DNA of 64,000 nt from Oxyruncus cristatus (lineage: Eukaryota > Chordata > Aves > Passeriformes > Cotingidae): NCBI GenBank assembly GCA_013399855.1, contig VXAY01001954.1, positions 288,540 through 352,539 of the forward strand, written 5' to 3'. Numbering within the stretch: position 1 is the stretch's first letter; every line of letters starts with the position of its first letter. Below the pieces are notes generated by a model that did no database searches, had not been told where the DNA came from, and saw only the letters and a list, made by a program, of their open reading frames with translations. The position numbers and the translations under genes were made by a program. Below, piece after piece: positions 50,519 through 60,617 of the stretch.

Positions 50519-53500
50519 CTATTCTTCACACAAGTACAGAAATACAGAGTACACAGGAAGTACAAAGCAAACTTAATAAAATCTATCCAAATATTTCCAA
50601 GAGTAGATAATACCTTTTATCAACATCTTTCTTTCATAATTTATCTTCTAAGCAAGGCAAAATAAGATCTCACCTATCTGGATTTCAAAACAGTTTTTGA
50701 CACTATCTGATATGAAAAGACTTACTTAAGACTGAGAATATAAAGAACTGACTAATCAGGAGAGGACAACAGACTTTGTTAGGTGTTTGCGTTGTCAGAT
50801 GGAAGCTGCTAAGGGGTTCTTCATGGGCTGCCTTGCCATAGATCTTTTTGATATTTAAATTAAAGCCTAGATCACAAAACCTTGGAGCATGCTGCTGAAA
50901 TTTGTTGAGAAAGCAAGTCTGAGAACCATTAAATGATTAAAACACACAGGAAGAATCAGATGGCCTTGAGGACTTCTATAACAGAAATGGGATTAAACTT
51001 AATACTACAAAAGAGTAACGTAACTAGATTTTCAGCTATGAACTATGAGTTCATCAGATGGAAATTACAAAGAAAAAGAAAGATGTAGCCAATCTACTAG
51101 AGAAGGACTATCAGACACCAAAACATGATGTAGCTATGAAAAATGCTAATATGGAGTAATAAAAAGGTATTTCTGAGTTAAAGAAAGGGATGTTTAACAC
51201 TACCACATGAGGTAGACAATTCCCATCCTCCATATTAACCATTCACTGAAAAAGTGACTAAAAATGGAGCAGAGGTGAAGGGGAAGTTTGTCAGCATGAT
51301 GTCAGGAATGCAGAACTTAACTCATGACAGGAAACTGAAAAATCTTACATTATTATGCAAAAAAACCTTAAGATGAGAGAAATGCCCTCAGTAAACACAT
51401 GTATGGGAAAAAAGAGCCTGGAGATGTTTACAATGTATAGAACTTTGAGACTAGTAACAACATAAGAATTTTACATATATATAAACATATATATTTGAAA
51501 GACATGCTTTTTATGCAACATGAGTGCTTGCACTAGTAGAGGATAGGACTCAGCAGTGAAGAATGCCAGTTTGTTCTGAGTCATAAACATGATCTCTGAG
51601 GTCAGGCAAAATAACATTTACACCCAGTGGTTTAATGGAATTTATTTTCATTCAAATGCACATCATTTTCTTCTTCACTCATCTGCTTAAGATCTACACG
51701 AATACTTTAAACATCATTCACTCACTAGGTGCCTAATGCAAAGCTTATTTAGTCAAAGTGCTTCCATTGACTTCTGTAGGCTTTGGATTAGGTTCTATAT
51801 CCTCACCCATCAACCATCTGCTGCAGGCTTGCAGTTTTATCACAATATTAGACTCCTTTTCTCTTTTCCCCATGATCTTAACGGAGAAGGAAAGAGGTAT
51901 ACTTTGGTTTGCCCTGTCTGTTCTTTAATGTGCTTAGATTGCAGTTATTTCCTGCTGAGCCCTGGATAAGGTTCAGTTTGTTGGAGAGCAACTTTTTAAT
52001 CATCTCACAGAATGAATGAACTGGGAGATATGTCAGGCTTCTATCAGAAGATGAAAAATGTGGAAACTTATCAGTACCTCTCTTCCTCTAGATATATTGT
52101 AGGTCATAAAAACCCCCTCTGTACAGTACTTATTACTCTTATAAAAGAAGCTAAAAACGTAATTATGTGAAGGATGATCACCAAGAAACTCTGCAAAACA
52201 GCTAAAGCAGACATAAAACTATGGCTGTCTGTGCATGGCAAAATTGCAAGTGAGGCAGCAGGTGAACAAATGATTTCAAAGCCAAGATAGGGTAATCTTC
52301 CCCACAGGAAGGGTGGCTACAAATCCTTCAATCTTATTTTGGAGAATTAAGGTAGCAGTGCAAAACATTTCAGAACTAAAGCTAATCAGAGTACCAGCTG
52401 ATCAGTACCAGCCTATAGATCAGTGTTCTACAGCCTAAAATATATTTGGCTACTCCTATTATTGATTAAAGGATCCTGTTTTAGGGTGATATAACTAGGG
52501 TCTTCTCCAGCCTCTAATTCTCATTTTGGCTAAATGCCAAATCTCTTCACTAGACCTTAGCAGTACAGACATGGATATATATGTTTATGTTTTAATCTAG
52601 TTCAGGGAAATGTGCAAAGGACTCCATCTCTGCACACTTTCTTTTGCTCACCATTAACAGATGATAACAGATTAATAGTCCTTCCTTTTTTTCAGTGAAT
52701 AGTCATGCCCTTGATAGAGTCAAACAATGGATTAAAGAAAAACATTGTCTGCTTCTGCACTGTACAGTTAAATAAGGCTTATAGCAATACAAACTCTAAG
52801 GATTCTAATGTTGCACTTTTCAAATGAAAAGAAATGGCAAGTTTTAACATTATAAAATACCTAGTAAAGCACTTTTAATCATTGCAGAACAAAGCCAAAT
52901 AGCCTGTCCAATAAGCAACCAACAGCTTGGTCCCACTCTAAATTACTTTCTTTGCCACCATATTATTTCCTTAATTTAGAATAACTGTGTATTTATATGA
53001 ATCTTATTTTAGCCAGAGAGTAGTAATTGTTTTTGATAAAGCAGACAGAAACATTAAAGCTCCCAAATAAGTAAACATTTATGTGTAAATTTATAAATCT
53101 CATTTTAGGTATAGTCAATAACACATACTGGTATTAACCTACACAAAGGCATAGAGCATCACAGAATTCAATTATCCATAACAGTGTTTGAACTATGATA
53201 CCAAAGGTTCTTCTTCAAAACTCTCCAGAGTTGCCATCTTGCTTGGATATTTTCTCTTCTGCTCAACAGGCAGCTGATATAGTAGATTCATGAAGACATG
53301 TCAAATCTTTTATGCTCTCCTGAATTGTATTAAAAATAAAGTTGCACAGGATGAAGTAGGAATATTGAACAAAATATTTTATGACCTGGTGATTTTCATT
53401 TAAAAATGAAGAAAACTTCAATTCACAGAAAAAAAAAAAAAAAAGAAAAAAAAAAACATCCTAAAATAAATAAATAAAAAATGTAGAGCACAGACCTGAA

Positions 53501-55699
53501 AAATTATGTTAGGTTGAGAAGTCTGCAAGACTGTGTAGAGGCAAAATGGTTTTATGAAGTCTGTATACTCAGTTCAGTATATAAGGGATATCTGACAGAA
53601 ATAAGTGGCAGCTTGAGCTTGAAAATAACTATATTTCAATATATCTGTAACAGTTTAGTATATTTTACTGCTACCTATCAAATTTCATGACACAAGACAT
53701 TTCTTTGTATGTGCAGTTCTCTGGAACACAAACTTGTTTTAAACTGTCTTCAGAATGAGCTTCTTTGACTTTCCACCAGTCCACCAAATCACGCAGAAAT
53801 GATTGCCACGCATTCAAAGACAAATCATGAGGTGAATCCAGAATATATATTAAAAAAAATCAAGAAGTGCAAAACTGTGATCTAACATAATCTGGAAAAA
53901 GCCATTTGTTAGTGGTTTGCCTAGGTGACTGATCAGGTCATTGCACTTCCTTTTATCTCATAGGGATAATTTAAAAAGCACTTCAAGACCTTAGTGTGCT
54001 CACTACTGATATCCACCTTGAAAACATTGTATAAAACAAAAAAATCCTACACTATTTCTCAAAGTAACTGGTGTTCTCTGCTAGTGAATCCATATGCATA
54101 TCAACTGTACCCATTTAATATTTTCAGTGACAATAAGCACATTTTTCCTTCTTTGTCAGTGCTACCTGCTTCTCATACATTTCATTCAAATTAAATTCAG
54201 CTTTAATTATCGCCCCTGAATATCTCATTGTATCTCTTTATGTAAAATACATACTAATTATTCATAATTTCTCTATATTTTTACAGGAAGTAATGCAAAG
54301 TCACTAATTTTTTCTGTAGTTTACTTTGCATTTAGGGAAATTGAACAATATTTTATTTAAAAATAAATCTATAAAATAATGGGGCTGGATACAGCACTCA
54401 TTTATATCCCTGCAAATCCAGGAAAGTCAGTAGTTGCATATGAAGCATAAACCTAGCAAAAATCTGCCTCCCCTCATAAAAATTCATATGCTTTTTTTAA
54501 GACCTTTCATTAATTTTTCCTTCTGATTTTAAGCATATTCTGTCTGTCATTTATGCATGATTTTGACAAGTTAGATTTTTTGTCAACATCTGGGGGAAAA
54601 AAACAGTCTGTAAAAGACCTTTCATAACAAATTGTATAGAATAATGTCAAGAAAAAATGAAAAAAAAAAAGAAAAAAACCTCGAAGTTATTAATTGTAAC
54701 TTGTAAGAAATATTTATATACTGCAAAAATCTTAGTAAACATAATCACTACCCCTTTGGCTAAATATTAATTATCATAATTCTTTATAAATGTGAGAAAT
54801 CAGAAATGGTGATGGAATCATGCCTATCCAAGAACCTTTCATTTTGAACAGACCTCAGATATGACTTTAAGAATGAGCAATCATAATCATGTGAGATTTA
54901 ACCACTGTTATCCAACACAGATTAATTCTGCTCTGTCAGTAACTTTTATGGTGTATTATCTAGCTCAAAATTCTGAAAGTAAAAGAGAGAGGATTTAAAC
55001 AAAGTAACTGGTTTCATGCTTAGCTAGCATTCAGTTAAATAAGCACAGATGTGGGTTTTATCTGCTTAAAAGTGAATCTGTGGTTTCCTTATTTAAACTC
55101 TTATGTTTTAACATCCATCAGAAAGGCTGTTGCTGCAATGAATAATTTAATCACTGTTGCCTATTACATGTTACTACACAGCAAGCATGTTTGCAAAGCT
55201 GGGAAAGACACTGGCCAAGTGTCAGTACTCCTTGTAACTCAGCCGGCCTCCCAGCATATTCACTGCAAGGAACTAAGGCAGCTCTGAGCCGGACAGAGGG
55301 CAGTTGTGGTAGGGAAGGGAGTGAAGAGGTCACAACAGAATTGTACCAGATCAGGAAGACCTGTTAGAGAGATGAGAGGTCACCGCGGGCTCCGTGCTGC
55401 GGTGTCATTTCAGCTGTTTGTCCCTTGGTGGAGTTCTTGAGTTAGTTTCTCCTTTCCGTCAAATGGCTTTAACTGCTGCATGTGGGGGTTCTGTCCTTGT
55501 TTTTACCCTGCATTCGAATTTGTGTCGTGTTTACTGTATTTAACCTTTTCCACATATTATTACGAATATCTTACTTTCAAGCCAACACGATTTTTTTTTC
55601 TTCTGGAGCTTCTTTTTCGTTTGTGTGTAATATGCATTTGTTAACGTATAGAGTGGTATGGATACGTTAGCAGTCTGTCTGTTTTTAACCAGGGATCCA
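50519..55699. other. AT-rich non-coding stretch
   Basis: No gene or transposon recognised. Poly-A and AAAT-type runs occur at 53428-53480 and 54655-54680. GC begins to rise after about 55200. Confidence 0.5.
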
Positions 55700-56199
55700 G
55701 GAAGTAATTTTCCAGTGAGAGCCACCGACATTCCTAAACTGCGAAAACTAAATTATCGTGGGTTGAAAGCGCCAAGTGTGGACGCGATTTCGGCTGCCGA
55801 CGACAGAAGCCGGGTTCAGCCAAGACATGCAGATAAACCAGCCATTAATTACATCTGCATATTTTAGCGATGACCCCTGTCTTTCCAATCAACAACTACA
55901 ACAAGACAACAAAGCCCCGCTGCAGAGTATCGGGAGTTTGGGGAAGATGTAAAGAGCCGGGGAAGCTCCCAGGCTGCTTTAGGATTTCCCCACGTACAGC
56001 CGGCTGCGATTGTCAGCAAGACGGATTCCTTCCCACACGCAAGATGCCACTTCGGTGGCCTTATCAGATGTTCCCTTTAAGGACACAAGCTCCTATTTCC
56101 CCTCTGTATATCACCAGCATCTCGGGCTATTTTATTTATTACAGACGATTACATTTGTGATCCCTCTCCCCACTTGATCTCACCCGATCAGGAGGACAA
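55700..56199. other. Transition from AT-rich desert to the CpG-rich promoter domain
   Basis: CpG words become frequent (for example GGACGCGATTTCGGCTGCCGACGA broken across 55780-55802). Short open frames such as 55870-56160 show no family signature. Possibly upstream promoter or enhancer DNA. Confidence 0.4.
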
Positions 56200-57700
56200 A
56201 TGCCGTGTCGCGTCTGAGCGCGTGTGGGCGTCTGTGTGCATCGGGGAGGGGGCAGCCAGAAGAGGGGGAAGTCACACTGCGCAACAGATTTGCCCGAGAG
56301 GGACAAACCTCCTCCTCCTGTAACAGCTGGGCTTGTTCCTACCGATCCCCGGGAAGCTGTGGGCGCACGGGCCGCCGGAGCGGGAGTCTACAGCGCCGGG
56401 GAGGAGGAGAGAGGGGGCGGGGGAGATTCCACTCTCCCCCCGCACGAACGAGGGGGCTGCGGGGGGGTGCGGGGGACACACAGCCAGCGCAGCCCCGTCC
56501 TCCCCCCGGCAGCCGGGGCACGTGGACCGGGAGCAGTGCGGCCATCCACCATGCAGCGCACGTCGGGCCCATTTCCCACGCCGGCCGCCTGCCCTGGGGG
56601 AGGAGGGGAGGAGGCGAGGGAGGAAGGGGGAGTGATAGAAAAGGGGGGGCCGTTACCTCTGCTCCGAAAGAGGAACCAATCCACTGTGAAGGACGCAGCA
56701 CTCCCGAGCAGGAAAGACATTGCACATTCAGAGAGAGATTGCATGTGAAGACACTGCAAAAAAAGAAAGAAAGGGAGGGGGGCTGGGGGTGCAGACCGCG
56801 TGTGAAAGGCATAGTGTGTGTAAGAGAGGCCAGCGAGGGTAGGAAGGAAAGGGGGAGCGAGTGCACATAGCAAGGAAAAGAAATCACTCATTCCCTTGAA
56901 AGAGATCGTAGTAAAAGTAGACATGGAAGACAACGGGAAAGGAGACGCAAGCAAGAGGCGAGCGTCCATGCCGTGCAACAGCCCTGAATCCGATTAAAGT
57001 TTATGGCGGGGAGGTTGAAAACGCTCTCATCCCGCCCCTCCCCTGGCGAATACATTAAGTTTCCTGGCTGCGTTTAAAAACACAAAGGGAAGGGAACAGC
57101 GGGAGCTGCAGCTCGCAATTGTATTGCCAGTGCAGGGAGCCAGTGTAATGCAGTATGCTGGTATTTCTACGTACTGGCATGCCGGGATCTTACTCCGTGA
57201 GCAAAATTTCCTCCTCTCGGAGCTTCAGAACAGCGAGGGGGAATTTTGATAAATTCAAGTTGCTTGGCAAATATAATAGGGATTTGGTATTAATCCTACT
57301 TAACCCGCTGCGAAGATGCTGCGCTCCCGAGCCCCCCTCCTCCGTCCGGGACTGCGGCGGTGAGCACTGAGCCTGCGCCGAGCTGGGCTTTCTCGCTGAT
57401 GCTGCAGATAGAAAGCCGAGTGTCTCCAGCATCGGCGGGGGAGGGTTTTCGTGTTCTGGCGAGGCAGGGAGAGCGGCCGGGGCCGGTGCCAGGGCCAGAG
57501 GAGACGCCGGAGGAGTAGCTCTGCAGCCCTCCGGAGAGGGGAGCAGTCCTTCCCTCCCTATCGCCGACTCCATGCTGCGCGGCTCTGCCCCTCTGTGCCT
57601 CTGGACTCCCCAAGGAAAGAGGTGGCAACCTTCCCTCCTCCTACAGTCACTGCCCCAAATGACAAAGACACGCTGTGACTGTTGCTTTGAACCACCTCAA
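56200..57700. promoter_or_regulatory. CpG-island-like GC-rich block 3-4.4 kb upstream of PCDH7
   Basis: Base composition changes sharply from the AT-rich desert: the block is G- and C-rich with many CpG dinucleotides and several G-runs (for example 56400-56480). Long open frames occur on both strands here (up to about 220 codons), but they overlap each other, are low-complexity and resemble no family, so they are a by-product of GC content. Best read as part of the PCDH7 CpG island or an alternative or divergent promoter; I cannot tell which. Confidence 0.55.
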
Positions 57701-58859
57701 CATATACGGCCGCTTTTCGCTCAAATATGTCATCGCGATGAAAGAAAAGCATTTCACTACGTTCGTCTGCATGCATTTTTATTCAAAACAGCCACTCATA
57801 AAGAGGAATGTATACACACGCACACACAGAACCCGCAACAACTTGTTTTCCCACATGTGTTCGCAGAGGGAGAAAGAGCAGCTGGATTCTTGCTTCCCCC
57901 TCTCTGCGCGCACGCACGGACACACACACACAGGCACACACATGCACACACATGCACACAACCCGCACACACACACATACGCACACGGACACCCCCGCAC
58001 ACGCCGGTTCTCCCCACTGGCTGCCCTGTGTTCGCCTGCTCCCGGAGTCTCCTTTCTGCCTCCGGGATCCGAGCGGAGAGCACAGGTACAGGAGCCAGGC
58101 ATCACCAAGGTTAGGGGGGCACACAAAAGCCGTAGGCGATTAAATGGCACAAAGTCAAAAGGAGACGCGAACTAGGGACGGCAGAATGAGCAAAGTTGAG
58201 CAGAGAGCTTTAACATTAAAGTTTATTTCCCACTTACCCAGGTAGGTGACGCTACATTTTAGCTATCATCGAAGCAGCAAGTCTCTGTTCGGAAATAAAT
58301 CTGTTACTTCTTACATGTGTTTATTCTACTAACCCTCTCGCCCCCATCCTGATCATCTTCTCGGAGGGTTTTTTCTTTCTCCTAGGAAACCCACAAACAC
58401 GCTGAAAAGACACATTCAAATCATGGTAATAGGAAGAACACAAATACTAAAACCAAGAGGCTCAAACAGCACTGGGAAGCAGGACGAAAGTGAGATCTAA
58501 AGCAGCCCCCCTTGCTCCCTGGAGTTTTATGCAGTTACAGTGACTGCAGCTATTTCACAAAAGCACCGACACGACAGGGGAAGGTGGGAATCTGCGAAAC
58601 GACTTTCCTTACCAGCGTGATTCCGCAAAATGCAGAATAGAAGAAAAGAAAGGCGAATCAACATTTGCTTTAAAAATCGTTGCTCGATTCACAGTCTACA
58701 GCGGAGGTGGGGAGGGAAAGGGTAGGAGAAAATCACTAGAGAGGTTTGAGAAGGCAACAGAAGCAACACTCGGGCGTGAAATGAGGTTCGGTTTTGAGGA
58801 CTGAACTGGTGTTTTGAGATGAGCAGCTATCCCACTTGCAGCACTAGCAGCAGAGACAG
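57700..58859. other. Non-coding stretch between the CpG block and the leader
   Basis: Moderate GC. It holds the CA microsatellite, then about 700 bp of unique sequence (58180-58860) with no ORF or repeat that I recognise. It is probably promoter-flanking regulatory DNA, by position only. Confidence 0.4.
57800..57985. repeat. CA/CACACG-rich microsatellite, imperfect
   Basis: Interrupted ACACAC and CGCACACA runs, densest from about 57910 to 57985. The overlapping His/Thr-rich or Cys/Val-rich open frames on both strands are microsatellite artefacts. Confidence 0.85.
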
Positions 58860-58904
58860 AGGGTAAGACTGAGCTTTCTGGAGTGCAGCGCTTGACTCGT
58901 CCTC

Positions 58905-58995
58905 CCTCCTCCTCCTCCCTCCCTTTCTCCCTCCCTCTCTCACTCTCGCTCTCTCTCTCTGCTCTCCCTCTTTCTCTCTCTCCCTCTCTCTTTCT
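58905..58995. repeat. CT-rich polypyrimidine tract
   Basis: CCTCCCTCC and CTCTCTCT units run almost without purines, just before the inferred leader. GA/CT tracts are common at neuronal CpG-island promoters and could bind GAGA-type or pyrimidine-tract proteins; that is inference. Confidence 0.85.
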
Positions 58996-59107
58996 GTGTG
59001 TATGTAGCGCAGGCGGCTCTGCTGCTGCAGCGTCAGGGAAGAGCTACCGAGAGAGGCTTCAGCGGCTCCCACCACTTTGGGCAAACTTGCCGGTTTACCG
59101 CTTCTTC

Positions 59108-59116
59108 TTTTTTTTT

Positions 59117-59149
<33 letters not shown>
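59108..59149. repeat. Long T tract (9 T, CC, 31 T)
   Basis: A nearly pure T run inside the inferred 5' leader. A tract this long is prone to length polymorphism and sequencing error. Confidence 0.9.
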
Positions 59150-59871
59150 CTTCCGAGTGGGAAGCTTCTCAATTGCCATTCAACATTTTAAAGCACAAGC
59201 CGCTCTGCCGTGAAAGCGCCTGATCCACACTTCTCTGAAAGACACAGGAGGGAATACACAATTGCAGATTTCACCCACTGTGGCGGTGCAGATCACAGGA
59301 AACAACTGACTGATATAATTTTATTTGCAAATAGAACTCTCTTTTTTCTTTTTTTTTTTCTAATCGCGTCGCGGCTCTTTTCCCCTCCCCTTTGCCATTC
59401 CGCTTATATGGATGTAATTCAGAATCCGTGTTAATTCACGTGGGGGATCCAGTTACATCTTGTTCCGCTCCGGGTGTATTTACGAGAGACCAATAATCGC
59501 CTTTGGACACATAGTTTTGTTGCTAACCTTTGAACTGAAAGGATCAAGTTCAGATCTGGTTACCTGCATTGGGACGGGAAGGAAGAGAAGAGAGACTGCA
59601 ATCTCATTTGTGAATCGCTCTCAGTGCTGCAGATCCAGATTGCTATAACACATGCAGTGCAAATGCAGGTAAGGCACACACACAAACTGCGGATGCAAAA
59701 ACAAACTTGGGACTGTTGTGTGTCTATGTTCTTATCTCCAGCCTTGCAAATTCTGGGCAAACGGCTTCTGCAGTTTCTGTATCGTTGCTTTGTGACTAAT
59801 GACCTTGCGCAGAGTTGTTAAAAAAAATCCGCTCCGGAGAAAGAGCTGAACATTTTAGGCGATCTCTGAAG

Positions 59872-59928
59872 ATGGATTTGGATGCTTTTCTGCCAACCAA
59901 AGGGGATATTCTGTGGACTGCTCTGTAA
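59872..59928 (+). other. Upstream ORF, 18 codons
   Basis: ATG at 59872 reads 18 codons (starting MDLDAF) to TAA at 59926-59928, entirely upstream of the PCDH7 start. If the transcript starts earlier it would be a translated leader peptide or a brake on PCDH7 translation. Whether it is in the mRNA is unknown. Confidence 0.35.
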
Positions 59929-59978
59929 TACTCGGGGTTCTTCTCCTATCAGCTGTGCAGCTACCGACATTATTGGGA

Positions 59979-60012
59979 TTTTTTTTTTTCTTTACTTTTT
60001 TTTTTTTTTTTT
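59979..60012. repeat. Second T-rich tract in the leader
   Basis: T runs broken only by C and AC, followed by ACGAACTGCC. It could act as a polypyrimidine tract of a splice acceptor if the leader contains an intron. Confidence 0.85.
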
Positions 60013-60142
60013 ACGAACTGCCCATTGCTAAGAGGATTTGGAGTTTTCCCGACACAAGCCCTTTGAATAAAGCGAATCACATTTTTTTTCCCCTGTGTGT
60101 ACAGAGGGGGAAGAATAAAGCTAATGCCTTGGTCGTAAAAGG

Positions 60143-60200
60143 CTGAGAGAGAGAGAGGAGAAAGGGAGAGAGAGGGAGAGAGAAAAGAGAGAGTGTGAAT
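60143..60200. repeat. GA-rich polypurine tract in the leader
   Basis: GAGAGAGA runs with AAAGGG interruptions, about 420-475 bp before the start codon. Confidence 0.85.
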
Positions 60201-60358
60201 TGTAGTTAACTCTAGTGTCGAAGAAGACGACCTGGGGGGCTTCGAATCGTACAGTGCTGCTCCTGCTTTTATTGCAAACCTTGCAAAGTGATTACAGTAA
60301 AATCAGAGAGGAGGAGGAGAAGGGGGAGGAGAAGGAAAATCCCATCCTATCTACCGAG

Positions 60359-60370
60359 ATGAATCTTTAA
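60359..60370 (+). other. Minimal upstream ORF (3 codons plus stop)
   Basis: ATG AAT CTT TAA, 248 bp before the PCDH7 start. Very short upstream ORFs can stall or recycle ribosomes. Confidence 0.35.
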
Positions 60371-60476
60371 AAAGCAAAATACACTGTCCCGTGAACTGTA
60401 AATATATCGCAACTAGAAGGCAGGGAGGGCAGCAGAGGATCCAGCAGCAGGGTTTTGACCACCAACTGCACCAGCC

Positions 60477-60488
60477 ATGAGACAATAA
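60477..60488 (+). other. Minimal upstream ORF (3 codons plus stop)
   Basis: ATG AGA CAA TAA, 130 bp before the PCDH7 start. Context is GCC before the ATG (G at -3) and A at +4, a fair match. It is the last upstream ATG I see before the main start. Confidence 0.4.
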
Positions 60489-60566
60489 GTTTCCAGGAAT
60501 AAAAGGATTTTATAATTGATCACCTGGACGCTCAGCCGCTCTGTTGGCTTGTCAGGGGAGTTTATT

Positions 60567-60601
60567 GGGGGGGCAGGTGGGAGTGAGAGGAGGGCGGAGG
60601 G
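60567..60601 (+). promoter_or_regulatory. G-rich segment able to form a G-quadruplex, just before the start codon
   Basis: Four runs of at least three G (60567-60573, 60579-60581, 60592-60594, 60599-60601) lie on the sense strand 16 bp before the ATG. One loop is 10 nt, longer than the strict rule, but it contains GG. If transcribed it is well placed to modulate initiation. Confidence 0.35.
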
Positions 60602-60617
60602 TTTCAGTGCAAGGAAG

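Larger units (their letters stand above)
58860..60617 (+). promoter_or_regulatory. Probable PCDH7 promoter-proximal region and 5' leader
   Basis: This 1.75 kb leads directly into the PCDH7 start codon. It holds a CT-rich block (about 58905-58995), two long T tracts, a GA-rich block (60143-60200) and several short upstream ORFs, which looks like a long structured 5' leader. No convincing TATA box is seen, which is usual for CpG-island promoters. The transcription start cannot be placed from sequence. A donor-like CAG|GTAAGG near 59664/59665 leaves open a leader intron. Confidence 0.5.

Noticed and set aside
56205..56978. Open frames of 174-221 codons on both strands in the CpG block
   Set aside because: They overlap in several frames, are Pro/Gly/Arg/Ser-rich and lack domains; expected by chance in GC-rich DNA.
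57572..58175. His/Thr-rich and Cys/Val-rich frames of up to 180 codons
   Set aside because: Translations of the CA microsatellite and its flanks.
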